The notes: generated by a model not told the origin, from the sequence alone. A DNA stretch of 64,000 nt from Xanthobacteraceae bacterium (GCA_029239875.1 JARBUD010000002.1:62001-126000); one strand, 5' to 3'. Positions 45,653 through 56,481 are shown, counted from the first letter of the stretch. Program-made: numbers and translations.

Positions 45653-46822
45653 ATGTCCAGAGTCACATCGTCCAAAGCCGCGTCGAAGAGGACATCGGTT
45701 CTCCGTCTCGCCTCCTTCGCGATCCTCGTCGCCACGCTCGGCGGCGCCGGCTATCAGGTCTGGCGCGTCGAGGGTTCCGAGGCCCTCCCTCCGCCGGCGG
45801 CCCCGGCTGTACCGGTCCGGACGGCGCGGGCCGCCCGCGCCGACGTGCCGGTCTATCTCACCGGCATCGGCACGGTTGAGCCCTACAACACCGTGACCGT
45901 GCGTTCGCGCGTGGACGGCGAACTGCAGCAGGTGCTGTTCCAGGAAGGCCAGGACATCCAGAAGGGCGCGCTGCTGGCGGTCATCGACCCGCGCGTATTC
46001 CAGGCGGACCTCGAGCAGGCGAAGGCCAAGCTCGCCCAGGACCAGGCCTCGCTGGAGAACGACAAGCTCAACCTCAGCCGCGACACCAAGCTCGGCAAGG
46101 ATGCCTTCGCCAGCCAGCAGATGATCGACAATGAGAGCAGCACGGTCGACCAGACCAACGCACAGATCGCCCAGGACAAGGCGATGATCGATTCCGCGGC
46201 GACGCAGCTCTCCTACACGCAGATCGCCTCGCCGATCGAGGGCCGCGCCGGGCTGCGCCTCGTCGACCAGGGCAACATCATCCATGCCACCGATCCGGGC
46301 GGGCTGGTGGTGATCAACCAGATCCACCCGATCGCGGTGATCTCCACCCTGCCGCAGCGCGACGTGCCGGCGATCCGCCTGGCGCTCGCCACCGGGACGG
46401 TCGAGGCGCAGGCGGTCTCGCGCGACGACGGCACCGTGCTCGACGTCGGCACGGTCGAACTGATCGACAACCAGATCGACCCGCAGAGCGGCACGCTGAA
46501 GCTGAAATCGGTCTTCCCCAACAAGACCGACAAGCTCTGGCCGGGCCAGTTCGTCGACGTCGAGGTGCGGGTGAAGACGCTGTCCGGCGTGGTCACCGTG
46601 CCCGCGGACGCGATCCAGCGCGGCCCCGACGGCGACTATGTCTTCGTCGTCGGGCCGAACGACATGGTGAGCACCGCGCCGGTCAAGGTCGGGCAGATCT
46701 CCGACGAGGTCGCCGTCGTCGACAGCGGCCTCGATGCCGGGACGCGCGTGGTGACGCGCGGCCAGTACCGTCTCGCGCCCGGCACCAAGGTCGCCGAGCA
46801 GCCGGGGGCGGCGGGAAGCTGA
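45653..46822 (+). CDS. RND efflux periplasmic adaptor subunit
   Basis: A 389-residue membrane-fusion protein of the MdtA/AcrA family. A signal or membrane anchor is at about residues 18-37. The lipoyl halves (YNTVTVRSRVDGELQQVLFQEGQDI and SPIEGRAGLRLVDQGNI) flank a helical hairpin with DLEQAKAKLAQDQASLENDKLN. The beta-barrel part is in QRDVPAIRLALA. It links the inner-membrane pump to an outer-membrane channel. The pump follows after two bases. The start at 45653 has no clear Shine-Dalgarno; an upstream frame is less likely. Confidence 0.9.
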   Translation: MSRVTSSKAASKRTSVLRLASFAILVATLGGAGYQVWRVEGSEALPPPAAPAVPVRTARAARADVPVYLTGIGTVEPYNTVTVRSRVDGELQQVLFQEGQDIQKGALLAVIDPRVFQADLEQAKAKLAQDQASLENDKLNLSRDTKLGKDAFASQQMIDNESSTVDQTNAQIAQDKAMIDSAATQLSYTQIASPIEGRAGLRLVDQGNIIHATDPGGLVVINQIHPIAVISTLPQRDVPAIRLALATGTVEAQAVSRDDGTVLDVGTVELIDNQIDPQSGTLKLKSVFPNKTDKLWPGQFVDVEVRVKTLSGVVTVPADAIQRGPDGDYVFVVGPNDMVSTAPVKVGQISDEVAVVDSGLDAGTRVVTRGQYRLAPGTKVAEQPGAAGS

Positions 46823-46824
46823 TC

Positions 46825-49800
46825 ATGTCCTCATCCCCCGTCCCGCCCGAGGCGCCCGCCGAGGCCCCTGCGGCGGCTCATGTCCCGGCGGCGCCGCGGG
46901 CGTCGCTCTCCTCATGGTTCATCCGCCACCCCATCGGCACCTCGCTGCTGATGGCGGGGCTGCTGGTCCTCGGCGCCGCCTGCTTCCCGCGCCTGCCGGT
47001 GGCGCCACTGCCGGAGGTCGACTTCCCGACGCTGCAGGTCTCGACCCAGCTTCCCGGCGCCAGCCCGGAGATCATCGCCTCCTCGGTGACGCAGCCGCTG
47101 GAGCGGCAGTTCGGCGAGATCCCCGGCCTGACGCAGATGACCTCGGTGTCGACGCTGGGCAATTCGTCGATCACGCTGCAATTCAAGCTCAGCATGGACA
47201 TCAACGCCGCCGCGCAGCTGGTGCAGACGGCGATCAACGCCGCCGGCGGGCAATTGCCCACCAACCTGCCCGCGCCGCCCACCTATCGCGAGGTGAACCC
47301 CTCCGACCCGCCGATCCTGGTGCTGGCGCTGACCTCGCACACGCTGCCGATCACCCAGGTCGACGACTATGCCGAGAACATATTGGAGCAGCACATCAGC
47401 CAGATCGACGGCGTCGGCCAGGTGCTGGTGTTCGGCCAGCAGAAGCCGGCCGTCCGCATCCAGGTCGACCCGTCCAAGGTCGCCAATCTCGGCCTCGGGC
47501 TGGAAGACGTGCGCCAGGCCATCGTCAACCTCACGGTGAACGACCCCAAGGGCATCGTGAACGGGACGCACCGCACCTTCACCATCTACGACAACGACCA
47601 GCTCACCTCCGCCAAGCCCTGGCTCGACGCCATCCTCGCCTTCCGCAACGGCGCGCCGGTGCGGGTGCGCGACATCGGCACGGCGGTCGACGCGCCGGAG
47701 AACGACCAGCTCGCCGCCTGGGCCAACGGCCAGCAGGCGATCATCCTCGCGGTGTTCAAGCTGCCGGGCGCCAACGTCATCTCGACCGTCGACGACATCA
47801 AGGCGCAGCTGCCCGCGCTGCTCGCCACCGCACCCGCCGGCATCGACCTGCAGGTGCTCAGCGACCGCACCACCACCATCCGCGCCTCGGTAATGGATGT
47901 GGAGACGACGCTGGTCATCACCGTGTTCCTGGTGGTGGCGGTGATCTTCGTCTTCCTGCGCAGCCTGTGGGCGACGCTGATCCCGTCCATCGCCGTGCCG
48001 CTCGCCGTCATCGGCACCTTCGCGGCGATGTATGCCTTCGGCTACAGCCTCGACAATCTGTCGCTGATGGGGCTCTCCATCGCCGTCGGCTTCGTGGTCG
48101 ACGACGCCATCGTCATGCTGGAGAACATCGAGCGGCATTTGGAGATGGGCAAGACGCCGCTGCAGGCGGCGCTCGACGGCTCGGCCGAGATCGGCTTCAC
48201 CATCCTGTCGATCAGCCTGTCGCTGGTGGCGGTGTTCATCCCGCTGCTGCTGATGGGCGGGCTGGTCGGCAAGCTGTTCCAGGAATTCGCCGTCACCGTC
48301 ACCATCACCATCGCCGCCTCGGCCTTCGTGTCGCTGACCCTGACGCCGACCATGTGCGCGCTGTTCCTGAAGGCCAAGGTCGAGGAGAAGCACGGGCGGC
48401 TCTACCGCCTCTCCGAGCGCGGCTTCGACGCGCTGCTCGCCGGCTACCGCGTGACCCTCGACATCGCGCTCGACCACCGCCGGATCACGCTGGCGAGCTT
48501 CTTCGCCGCCGTCGTCGCCACCGGCACGCTGTTCTACTACATCCCCAAGGGCTTCTTCCCCTTGCAGGACACCGGCCTGATCGTCGGCATCTCCGAGGCG
48601 GCGCAGGACGTCTCCTTCCCCGACATGGTCAAGCACCAGCTCCAGCTCGGCGAGATCGTCTCCGCCGACCCGGACGTCGCGACCGTCGGCATGGCGGTGG
48701 GCTCGGGCGGCGGGCAGAGCGTGAACAACGGGCGCTTCTTCATCACGCTGAAGCCGCGCGAGGAGCGCAGCGCCTCGGCCTTCCAGATCATCGACCGGCT
48801 GCAGAAGAAGCTCGCCAAGGTGGAGGGCGCGGCGCTGTTCCTGCAGGCGTCGCAGGACCTCAATGTCGGCGGGCGCATCTCGCGCACGCAGTTCCAGTAC
48901 ACGCTGCAGGACGGCGATATCGACGAGCTGAACACGTGGGCGCCGAAGATGCTGGCGAAGCTGAAGACGCTGCCCGAGCTCACCGGCCTCGCCTCCGACC
49001 AGCAGAATGGCGGCGCCACGCTGACGCTGACCATCGACCGCGACCAGGCCTCCCGGCTCGGCATCGCGCCGGCCGACATCGACAACGCGCTCTACGACGC
49101 CTTCGGCCAGCGGCAGGTGACGCAGTACTTCACCCAGCTCAACAGCTACCACGTCATCCTGGAGATCCTGCCGGAGCTGCAGGCTTCGCCGCACGCGCTC
49201 GACGAGATCTATGTGAAGTCGCCGCTCACCGGCGAGCAGGTGCCGCTCAGCGTGCTGACCAAGTGGACCTCCGAGCCGACCAGCTTCCTGTCGATCAACC
49301 ACCAGTCGCAGTTCCCCGCGGTCACGCTGTCCTTCAACCTGGCGCCGGGCGTGGCGCTGGGCGACGCGGTGGCGGCGATCCACAAGGCCGAGGGCGAGAT
49401 CGGCAAGCCGGCGACGATGGTCGGCACCTTCCAGGGCAACGCGCAGGCGTTCCAGGATTCGCTCGCCAGCGAGCCGCTGCTGGTGGCGGCGGCGCTGCTG
49501 GTCATCTACGTGATCCTCGGCGTGCTCTACGAGAGCTACGTCCACCCGATCACCATCCTGTCGACGCTGCCCTCCGCCGGCCTGGGCGCGCTGATCATGC
49601 TGTGGCTGTTCGGCTTCGACTTCTCGATCATCGCCCTGATCGGCGTGATCCTGCTCATCGGCATCGTGAAGAAGAACGGCATCATGATCGTCGACTTCGC
49701 CATCGAGCGCGAGCGCGTCGAGGGCATGTCGCCGCACGACGCCATACGCGAGGCCTGCCTCTTGCGCTTCCGGCCGATCCTGATGACCACCTTCGCCGCG

Positions 49801-49998
49801 CTGCTCGCCGGCGTGCCCTTGATGCTCGGCCACGGCACCGGCTCGGAGCTGCGCCAGCCGCTCGGCTACGCCATCGTCGGCGGGCTCATCGTCAGCCAGC
49901 TGCTCACCCTCTACACCACGCCGGTGATCTATCTCTATCTCGACCGGCTCGGGCGCCGCCGCACGCATTCCGCCCCGGCAACCGAGAGCGTCGCGTGA
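46825..49998 (+). CDS. RND multidrug efflux pump inner-membrane subunit (MdtB/MuxB-like)
   Basis: A 1057-residue HAE-1-type pump with twelve helices in two halves and two large periplasmic loops. Proton-relay residues are in helix 4, VGFVVDDAIVMLENIERH. Other features are GISEAAQDVSFPDMV and the C-terminal half GVILLIGIVKKNGIMIVDFAIERER. Length matches the family. It follows the adaptor by two bases. No outer-membrane channel gene is in this block, so a TolC-like partner must be elsewhere. Confidence 0.93.
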   Translation: MSSSPVPPEAPAEAPAAAHVPAAPRASLSSWFIRHPIGTSLLMAGLLVLGAACFPRLPVAPLPEVDFPTLQVSTQLPGASPEIIASSVTQPLERQFGEIPGLTQMTSVSTLGNSSITLQFKLSMDINAAAQLVQTAINAAGGQLPTNLPAPPTYREVNPSDPPILVLALTSHTLPITQVDDYAENILEQHISQIDGVGQVLVFGQQKPAVRIQVDPSKVANLGLGLEDVRQAIVNLTVNDPKGIVNGTHRTFTIYDNDQLTSAKPWLDAILAFRNGAPVRVRDIGTAVDAPENDQLAAWANGQQAIILAVFKLPGANVISTVDDIKAQLPALLATAPAGIDLQVLSDRTTTIRASVMDVETTLVITVFLVVAVIFVFLRSLWATLIPSIAVPLAVIGTFAAMYAFGYSLDNLSLMGLSIAVGFVVDDAIVMLENIERHLEMGKTPLQAALDGSAEIGFTILSISLSLVAVFIPLLLMGGLVGKLFQEFAVTVTITIAASAFVSLTLTPTMCALFLKAKVEEKHGRLYRLSERGFDALLAGYRVTLDIALDHRRITLASFFAAVVATGTLFYYIPKGFFPLQDTGLIVGISEAAQDVSFPDMVKHQLQLGEIVSADPDVATVGMAVGSGGGQSVNNGRFFITLKPREERSASAFQIIDRLQKKLAKVEGAALFLQASQDLNVGGRISRTQFQYTLQDGDIDELNTWAPKMLAKLKTLPELTGLASDQQNGGATLTLTIDRDQASRLGIAPADIDNALYDAFGQRQVTQYFTQLNSYHVILEILPELQASPHALDEIYVKSPLTGEQVPLSVLTKWTSEPTSFLSINHQSQFPAVTLSFNLAPGVALGDAVAAIHKAEGEIGKPATMVGTFQGNAQAFQDSLASEPLLVAAALLVIYVILGVLYESYVHPITILSTLPSAGLGALIMLWLFGFDFSIIALIGVILLIGIVKKNGIMIVDFAIERERVEGMSPHDAIREACLLRFRPILMTTFAALLAGVPLMLGHGTGSELRQPLGYAIVGGLIVSQLLTLYTTPVIYLYLDRLGRRRTHSAPATESVA

Positions 49999-50096
49999 GC
50001 CGGTGCGATTGCGAAAGCGGCGTGGAGAAAGGGAATATTCGCTGACCCACCCAGGCGCATGGTCGGGCATAACCCGCCACCGGAGTGGAGGCGAAG

Positions 50097-51341
50097 ATGA
50101 ACATCGCCACGAATCCCAAGCAGCTCGATGCCCGGCCCCTGAAGACGCCGGCCGTGCCCCCGCTCGCGCCGCCTCTCGCCCAGCCTCCCGCTGGAGCCGG
50201 CGCGCCGGCCGAACCCGCCGCCCCCACGCGGTCGCCCTGGCGCAAGCGTGCGCTAGAAGGGCTCGCCGTCGTCGCGCTGCTCGCAGCCGCCTCCTATGCC
50301 GGCTACGAATACTGGACGCTCTGGCAATATGAGGTGACGACGGACGACGCCTATGTGCAGGCGGACATCGTGCCGATCGCGCCGCAGGTCTCCGGCTATC
50401 TCGCCACGGTGAACGTCACCGACAACCAGCCGGTCCGCGAGGGCGACGTGCTCGCCGTCATCGACCAGCGCGACTACAAGGCCGCGGTCGACCAGGCGCA
50501 GGCCGACGTCGCCCAGGCCAAGGCGACGATCGACAGCCAGGTGGCGCAGCTCGACGAGCAGCAGGCGGTGATCGCCGAAGCCAGGGCGCAGATCGATTCC
50601 GACCAGGCCGCGCTCACCTTCGCCAAGCAGAACGACGAGCGCTTCACCAAGCTGGCCAAGGACGGCTACGGCCCGGTCGAGACCGCGCAGCAGACCGCCT
50701 CGCAGATCGCGCAGGCGCAGGCGACGCTCGCCCACGACACCGCCGCGCTCGACGCCGCAACGAAGCAGGTCGCCATCCTGAACGCGCAGCTGGCGCAGGC
50801 CAAGGCGACGCTCGGCCACAACGAGGCGGCCCTCGACACCGCCAGGCTCAACCTCGGCTACACCGTGCTGAAGGCCCCGGTCGACGGCGTCGTCGGCGCC
50901 CGCACGCTGCGGGTCGGCCAGTTCGTCGAGCCGGGCAACCAGCTCCTCGCCGTGGTGCCGCTGCAGGCGACCTACATCATCGCCAACTACAAGGAGACGC
51001 AGCTCACCGATGTGAGGGCCGGCCAGCCGGTCTCGATCTCGGTCGACACCTTCCCGGGCGTCGCCATACGCGGCTTCGTGCGCAGCCTCGCCCCCGCGAG
51101 CGGGCAGGAATTCGCCCTGCTGCCGCCCGACAACGCCACCGGCAACTTCACCAAGATCGTGCAGCGCATCCCGGTGCGCGTGGACCTCGACCCGACCGAT
51201 CCGCTCGCCGGGCTGATCCGGCCGGGCATGTCGGTGGAGACGACGATCCGCACCGACGAGCAGGTCCCGGCGCAGGACGTGCCCGCCCGCATCCTGCCCG
51301 CGCTCCAGGCCGCCGAGCCGCCGGCCGCGGCGGGGAAGTGA
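50097..51341 (+). CDS. HlyD/EmrA-type efflux adaptor
   Basis: A 414-residue membrane-fusion protein. A proline/alanine-rich cytoplasmic tail of about 45 residues precedes one helix at about 51-72 (LEGLAVVALLAAASYAGYEYW). The lipoyl motifs TTDDAYVQADIVPIAPQVSGYL and APVDGVVGARTLRVGQFV bracket a long alanine/glutamine-rich coiled coil. It pairs with the DHA2 pump downstream. The ATG at 50097 has a GGAG at 50086-50089. A palindromic repeat separates it from the pump gene. Confidence 0.92.
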   Translation: MNIATNPKQLDARPLKTPAVPPLAPPLAQPPAGAGAPAEPAAPTRSPWRKRALEGLAVVALLAAASYAGYEYWTLWQYEVTTDDAYVQADIVPIAPQVSGYLATVNVTDNQPVREGDVLAVIDQRDYKAAVDQAQADVAQAKATIDSQVAQLDEQQAVIAEARAQIDSDQAALTFAKQNDERFTKLAKDGYGPVETAQQTASQIAQAQATLAHDTAALDAATKQVAILNAQLAQAKATLGHNEAALDTARLNLGYTVLKAPVDGVVGARTLRVGQFVEPGNQLLAVVPLQATYIIANYKETQLTDVRAGQPVSISVDTFPGVAIRGFVRSLAPASGQEFALLPPDNATGNFTKIVQRIPVRVDLDPTDPLAGLIRPGMSVETTIRTDEQVPAQDVPARILPALQAAEPPAAAGK

Positions 51342-51382
51342 GCGGGGACAAGGGCCGATCCGCACCGCCCCGTAGGGAATGC

Positions 51383-51490
51383 CCTCATCCTGAGGTGCGA
51401 GCGGAGCGAGCCTCGAAGGATGCTCGTTGCAGCGCACCGGGATGAACATCCTTCGAGGCCCGGCGAAACGCCGGGCACCTCAGGATGAGG
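51383..51490. repeat. Dispersed palindromic repeat, type A
   Basis: It runs from CCTCATCCTGAGGTGCGAGC to CACCTCAGGATGAGG with internal arms GCCTCGAAGGATG and CATCCTTCGAGGC. It sits inside the operon between the adaptor and pump genes, unlike the other copies that lie at gene ends. Confidence 0.75.
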
Positions 51491-51535
51491 GCGCTGGGAA
51501 CAGTCGACGAAAACCCGCTCCAAGGGAGCACCGCC

Positions 51536-53098
51536 ATGGACGCCACCGCCACCTTCTCCGCCGCCGCGCCGGCCCGGCCGCAGGGCGCCAGCCTGCGCAC
51601 CTGGGTCGCGGTGTTCGGCTGCCTGCTCGGCGCGCTGATCGCGGTGCTGGACATCCAGATCACCAATTCCTCGCTGCCGCAGATCGAGGGCGGCATCGGC
51701 ACCGGCGCCGACAACGGCACCTGGATCTCCACCGCCTACCTCATCGGCGAGATCATCATGATCCCGCTCACCGACTACTTCACCCGTATGTTCGGCCTGC
51801 GCCGCTTCATCTTGGGCTCGACCGTCCTGTTCCTGGTCTTTTCGATGGGCTGCGCCTTCGCCACCAGCCTCAACCAGATGATCGTGACGCGCGGCTTCCA
51901 GGGCTTCTTCGGCGGCTGCCTCATCCCGCTCGCCTTCACCGTGGTGCTGACCCGGCTGCCGCCGCATCAGCGGCCGGTCGGCCTCGCCGCCTTCGCGCTG
52001 ACCGCCACCTTCGGCCCGGCCATCGGCCCGACCATCGGCGGCTATCTCACCGAGCAATATGGCTGGCCCTACGTGTTCTTCGTGAACATCATCCCCGGCG
52101 CCGTCATGCTGAGCCTGCTCTATCCGACGCTGGAGAAGAGCGCGATGCGGCTCGAATTGCTGCGCGAGGGCGACTGGTGGGGCATCGGCTTCATGATCGT
52201 CGGGCTCGCCTGCCTGCAAACCGTGCTCGACGAGGGCAACAAGGACGACTGGTTCGGCTCGCCGCTGATCGTGCGGCTATCCATCGTCGCCGCGGTCTGC
52301 CTCACCATCTTCCTGATCATCCAGCTCCGGGTGGAGAAGCCCACCATCCAGCTGCGCCTGCTGAAGCGGCGCAACTTCGCCCTCGGCATCGTCGCCAACA
52401 CCGTCGTCGGCTTCGCCCTGTTCGGCTCGGTCTATGTGCTGCCGACCTATCTCGACGAGGTGCAGGGCTACAATTCCGAGCAGATCGGCACGGTGCTGGC
52501 CTGGGTCGGGCTGCCGCAGCTCCTCATCATCCCCTTCGTGCCGTTCCTGATGAAGCGGATCGAGCCGCGGCTCCTCGTCATCATCGGCCTCGCCATCTTC
52601 GCCACCAGCTGCTTCATGAACACGCATCTGAGCTTCAACGACGGCGGCGACCAGCTGATGGTGACCAACATCGTGCGCGCCCTCGGCCAGGCCGTCATCC
52701 TCTCGCCGCTCGCCAACATCACCATGGCCGGGATGCCGCCGGAGCTCTCCGGCCAGGCCTCCGGCCTGTTCAACATGATGCGCAGCCTAGGCGGCGCCAT
52801 CGGCACGGCGATCCTCGCCACCATCATCACCAAGCGCGAGCAGTTCCACTCCAACATCATCGGCCAGTCGGTAACACCCTATGGCGACACCGTCCGCAAC
52901 TTCCTCACCGAGCAGCAGCACTATTTCATGCAGCGCGGCATGGCCGACGCCGGCGCGGCCTATCACCAGGCCGAGATCCTGCTGGGCAATCTGGTGGCGC
53001 AGCAGTCGCTGATCATGGGATTCTCCGATACCTTCGCCGTGCTCGGCGGGGTGCTGCTGGTCGCCGCCGTGGCGGTCGCCTTCACCCGGCGCGTCTGA
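51536..53098 (+). CDS. MFS multidrug pump, DHA2/EmrB type
   Basis: A 520-residue 14-helix proton antiporter. Motif D1/C features are [18 protein letters not shown] at the first helix, [14 protein letters not shown] (motif A) and [13 protein letters not shown] (motif C). It forms a tripartite pump with the EmrA-type adaptor upstream. The ATG at 51536 has an AGGGAG site 8-13 bases upstream. About 145 bp of sequence without a clear feature separate it from the histidine kinase. Confidence 0.93.
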   Translation: MDATATFSAAAPARPQGASLRTWVAVFGCLLGALIAVLDIQITNSSLPQIEGGIGTGADNGTWISTAYLIGEIIMIPLTDYFTRMFGLRRFILGSTVLFLVFSMGCAFATSLNQMIVTRGFQGFFGGCLIPLAFTVVLTRLPPHQRPVGLAAFALTATFGPAIGPTIGGYLTEQYGWPYVFFVNIIPGAVMLSLLYPTLEKSAMRLELLREGDWWGIGFMIVGLACLQTVLDEGNKDDWFGSPLIVRLSIVAAVCLTIFLIIQLRVEKPTIQLRLLKRRNFALGIVANTVVGFALFGSVYVLPTYLDEVQGYNSEQIGTVLAWVGLPQLLIIPFVPFLMKRIEPRLLVIIGLAIFATSCFMNTHLSFNDGGDQLMVTNIVRALGQAVILSPLANITMAGMPPELSGQASGLFNMMRSLGGAIGTAILATIITKREQFHSNIIGQSVTPYGDTVRNFLTEQQHYFMQRGMADAGAAYHQAEILLGNLVAQQSLIMGFSDTFAVLGGVLLVAAVAVAFTRRV

Positions 53099-53244
53099 TC
53101 GCCCGCCGTGCGAATCGGCAAGCCGGCCGGGCCCCTGGAAAGACCTCGGGTTCCCCAGCCGGCAGCTTCGCGCTACGTCACGCGCTTGCTTAGAGTATGG
53201 CCGTCCGGAATAAGAAGGACGGATTGCACAGGCGGGCGAGGACG

Positions 53245-54699
53245 ATGTTCATTTCAAGAGGCGTCACCTTGGACGATACCCCGTCGAGCCGCTGGTTCAT
53301 GCCGGTCATTGCCGCCGCACTCGCCGCCGCGATCTTCATCATCGACACCTTCTCCGCGCTCGATATGGCGATCGCCGTGCTCTACGTCGTCGTGGTGCTT
53401 CTCTCCGCCAATTATTCCGACCGCAAGGGGCTGCTCGCCATCGCCGGGCTGTGCGTGGGGCTGACCCTGCTCAGCTTCCTCATCATGCACGGCGACGATT
53501 ACGACCTGTCCTCGACCATGCGGGCGCTGGTCAGCATCGCCGCGGTCACCGTCACCACGCTGCTGTGCCTGGAGAACCAGGCCGCCACCCAGTCGCTGCG
53601 CGCCCAGGCGGACCTGCTCGACCTCACCCATGACGGCATCTTCGTGCGCGACGTCGCCGACACCGTCCAGTACTGGAGCAAGGGCGCCGAGGAGCTCTAT
53701 GGCTGGACCAGCGAGCAGGCGGTCGGGCAGAAGGCGGCCGAGCTGCTGAAAACCGAGTTCCCCGCACCCCTCGCCGACATAAGGGCCGAGCTGTTCCGCA
53801 CCGGCCGCTGGGAGGGCGAGCTCGGCCATACCAAGCAGGACGGTACCAAGGTCGTCGTGATGAGCCGCTGGTCGCTGCAGCGCGACGAGCGCGGGCGCCC
53901 GCTCGCCGCCATGGAGACCAACAGCGACATCACCGAGCACAAGCGCGCCGAGGTCACGCTGCACCAGACCCAGGCCGAGCTCGCCCATGTCACCCGCGTC
54001 GCCACCATGGGCGAGCTGACCGCCTCGATCGCCCACGAGATCAACCAGCCCCTCGCCGCCGTCGTCACCAATGGCGAGGCCGGGCTGCGCTGGCTGGGCC
54101 GCCCCGAGCCGGACATCGCCGAGGTCAAGGCCTCGGTGGAACGGATGATCGCCAATGGCAGACGGGCGAGCGAGGTGGTGGCGCGGCTGCGTGCCCTGGC
54201 GCGCCGTGGCGAGCCGGTGCAGGCCCCCGTCGACGTCAACGAGATGATCGACGAGGTGCTGCCGCTGGTGGAACGCGAGCGCAGCGAGCGCGGGGTGACG
54301 CTCGAGCTGGCGCTGGCGCAGCAGCTGCCGGTCGTGCTCGGCGACCGCGTGCAGCTGCAGCAGGTGGCGCTCAACCTGGCGCTCAACGCCATCCAGGCCA
54401 TGGCCGGCATGAACGAGCGGCGCCGCCGGCTGTGGATCGTCACGCGGCCGGGCGCCTGCGAGCAGGGCGACGCCGTGCTGATCGAGGTCCGCGACAACGG
54501 GCCGGGCGTCGACGACGACAGTCTCGCCAAGCTGTTCAACGCCTTCTACACCACCAAGAAGGACGGCATGGGCATGGGCTTGTCCATCTCGCGCTCGATC
54601 ATCGAGGCGCATGGCGGCAAGATCACCGCCGCGCTCCATGCCGAGGGCGGCATGCTGTTCACCGTCATGCTCCCCGTGCCCAAGGAAAGACTGCCGTGA
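53245..54699 (+). CDS. Membrane sensor histidine kinase with PAS domain (FixL-like)
   Basis: A 484-residue sensor kinase. Four N-terminal helices lie at about 19-110, then a PAS domain (about 125-235), HisKA with phosphorylated H264 in [14 protein letters not shown], and the HATPase_c with [30 protein letters not shown] and [15 protein letters not shown]. The HEINQPL box and short transmitter are typical of the FixL group. The ATG at 53245 has GAGG before it; an ATG at 53197 would add 16 residues. It overlaps its response regulator by GTGA. Confidence 0.92.
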   Translation: MFISRGVTLDDTPSSRWFMPVIAAALAAAIFIIDTFSALDMAIAVLYVVVVLLSANYSDRKGLLAIAGLCVGLTLLSFLIMHGDDYDLSSTMRALVSIAAVTVTTLLCLENQAATQSLRAQADLLDLTHDGIFVRDVADTVQYWSKGAEELYGWTSEQAVGQKAAELLKTEFPAPLADIRAELFRTGRWEGELGHTKQDGTKVVVMSRWSLQRDERGRPLAAMETNSDITEHKRAEVTLHQTQAELAHVTRVATMGELTASIAHEINQPLAAVVTNGEAGLRWLGRPEPDIAEVKASVERMIANGRRASEVVARLRALARRGEPVQAPVDVNEMIDEVLPLVERERSERGVTLELALAQQLPVVLGDRVQLQQVALNLALNAIQAMAGMNERRRRLWIVTRPGACEQGDAVLIEVRDNGPGVDDDSLAKLFNAFYTTKKDGMGMGLSISRSIIEAHGGKITAALHAEGGMLFTVMLPVPKERLP

Positions 54700-55352
54700 A
54701 CCAACGCCCGCAGCCCCGTTCCCCCGCGCCGCCGAGCGATCCCCTCGTCATCGTGGTCGACGACGATCCCGCCCTGCGCGAGGCGCTCTCCAGCCTGTTC
54801 CGCTCGGTCGGCCTGCAGGTCGAGCTCTTCGCCTCGGCGGCCGAGCTGCTGGCGGCCAAGCTGCCGGAGGTGCCGCGCTGCCTCGTCCTCGACATCAGGC
54901 TGCCGGGGGTGAGCGGGCTCGATTTCCAGGCGCAGCTGGCGCGCTCGGACATCGAGATGCCCACCATCTTCATGACCGGCCACGGCGATATCCCGATGAC
55001 CGTGCGGGCGATGAAGGCCGGCGCCGTCGACTTCCTCACCAAGCCGTTCCGCGACCAGGACATGCTCGACGCGGTGGCGTCGGCGATCCGGCTCGACCGC
55101 GAGCGGCGCGAGGCGCGCAAGGCGGTCTCCGGCGTGCAGAACCTCTACGAGACGCTCACCCCGCGCGAGAAGCAGGTCATGGAGCTGGTGACCTCCGGGC
55201 TGATGAACAAGCAGGTGGCGGCGGAGGTGGGGCTGAGCGAGATCACGGTGAAGATCCACCGCGGCCACGTGATGCGGAAAATGGGCGCCCATTCACTCGC
55301 AGAGCTGGTGCGCATGGCCGAAACGTTGGGTCTGTCCAGTGCCAAAAGATAA
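54696..55352 (+). CDS. FixJ/NarL-type response regulator
   Basis: A 218-residue response regulator. The receiver domain carries the acidic pocket VVDDDP, the phosphorylation site D66 in [12 protein letters not shown] and the K in FLTKPF. The LuxR-type HTH is at about 150-205 ([28 protein letters not shown], in two parts). The start is a GTG at 54696 overlapping the kinase stop, so translation is coupled. It probably responds to the kinase and controls the efflux genes upstream or a remote target; that is inference. Confidence 0.92.
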   Translation: MNQRPQPRSPAPPSDPLVIVVDDDPALREALSSLFRSVGLQVELFASAAELLAAKLPEVPRCLVLDIRLPGVSGLDFQAQLARSDIEMPTIFMTGHGDIPMTVRAMKAGAVDFLTKPFRDQDMLDAVASAIRLDRERREARKAVSGVQNLYETLTPREKQVMELVTSGLMNKQVAAEVGLSEITVKIHRGHVMRKMGAHSLAELVRMAETLGLSSAKR

Positions 55353-55458
55353 TTCGGCAAACGTGTGTATAATTCGAAGTTGGGGATAAGCAGGGCTATA
55401 TCATGGGTAACCCGGCCATCGAGACGGCGCCGGAAACTCCATATCGAGGTGTCCTGAC

Positions 55459-55845
55459 GTGTCCTCCCCCCCGATGATCACGATCATCGACGACGACGAA
55501 TCCGTCCGCATCGCCACCGAAAGCCTGGTGCGGTCGCTCGGTTTCTCGGCCCGCACCTTCGCGTCCGCCGAGGATTTCCTCAATTCGGCTCTGGTCGGGG
55601 AGACCGCCTGCGTCATCACCGACGTGCAGATGCCCGGCATGAGCGGCGTCGAGCTGCAAAGCCATCTGCGCTCGAAGGGCGATGCCACGCCGCTGATCTT
55701 CATCACCGCCTTTCCCGAAGAGCGCATCCGCCGTCAGGTCGACGCCGCCGGCGCGGTCGGCTTCCTCGCCAAGCCGTTCGACGGCCATGCCATGGTCGAA
55801 TGCATCGACCGGGCGCTCGGTGAGCGCGACACCGCGGACGCCTGA
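55459..55845 (+). CDS. Single-domain response regulator (receiver only)
   Basis: A 128-residue stand-alone receiver. The acidic pair is IIDDDE, the phosphorylation site is D55 in VITDVQMPGMSG, and K in GFLAKPF is present. No output domain follows. It lies 106 bp after the FixJ-like gene, so it may act as a phosphate sink or second partner of the same kinase. The start is the GTG at 55459; a later ATG at 55474 is also possible. Confidence 0.9.
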   Translation: MSSPPMITIIDDDESVRIATESLVRSLGFSARTFASAEDFLNSALVGETACVITDVQMPGMSGVELQSHLRSKGDATPLIFITAFPEERIRRQVDAAGAVGFLAKPFDGHAMVECIDRALGERDTADA

Positions 55846-55872
55846 GCCGCCATCAAGCGAGCCATCCCGCGG

Positions 55873-56460
55873 ATGGATGACCTTCCCGCCGACAAGGCAC
55901 ACCGTCGCGCCGACATGCCCGAGAACGGCCGGACTGTCGGCCCGAGTGCCGGCTCTCGCCGGCGATATCCGCTCCTGAGAGCGCTCGGCACGGCATTCGC
56001 CTGGGTCTTCCGCCTCCTCTGCGCCGTCATCATCCTGCTCGACGAGCTGGTGCGACCGATCTATCGCCCGCTCATTGCAAGGCTGGCCGCGCTCGGCCTC
56101 ATGCAGGCCTTCGAGCGCTGGATCGGCAGGCTGCCGGCGCTCGCCGTGCTGATCCTGCTGCTGGTGCCCTATGCGATCGTCGAGCCGCTGAAATTCGTCG
56201 GCCTCGTCTGGGCCGCCGACGGCTGGCCGAAGCGCGGCACTCTGCTGTTCCTCCTCGCGCATCTCGTCAGCTTCGTGCTGATCGAGCGCATCTTCACCGC
56301 CGGCCGGCCCCAGCTCATGACCATCCGCTGGATGGCCTGGGTGATCGACACCGCGAACGCGGTGCGCGGCCGGATCGTCGTCGCGCTGCAGCTGGAGGCC
56401 TTGAAGCGCCGGCTCCGCCGCCTCATCCGCCGCCTGCGCGCGCAGCTGCGCGGGCTCTAG
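55873..56460 (+). CDS. Hypothetical membrane protein
   Basis: A 195-residue protein with hydrophobic segments at about 40-60, 88-105 and 125-142, and a strongly basic C-terminal tail (arginine-rich from about residue 170). I do not recognise the family. The tail could bind acidic lipid or nucleic acid. The start could be 55873 or 55915 (MPENG). It is followed 21 bp later by the convergent lipase gene. Confidence 0.65.
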   Translation: MDDLPADKAHRRADMPENGRTVGPSAGSRRRYPLLRALGTAFAWVFRLLCAVIILLDELVRPIYRPLIARLAALGLMQAFERWIGRLPALAVLILLLVPYAIVEPLKFVGLVWAADGWPKRGTLLFLLAHLVSFVLIERIFTAGRPQLMTIRWMAWVIDTANAVRGRIVVALQLEALKRRLRRLIRRLRAQLRGL

Positions 56461-56481
56461 AGCCCTTTCCGTTCGGATGCC

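Noticed and set aside
46912-50070. Very long uninterrupted frame antisense to the RND pump gene
   Set aside because: The protein would be arginine/histidine/aspartate-rich low-complexity sequence. Long antisense frames are expected in GC-rich DNA; the RND frame is the real gene.
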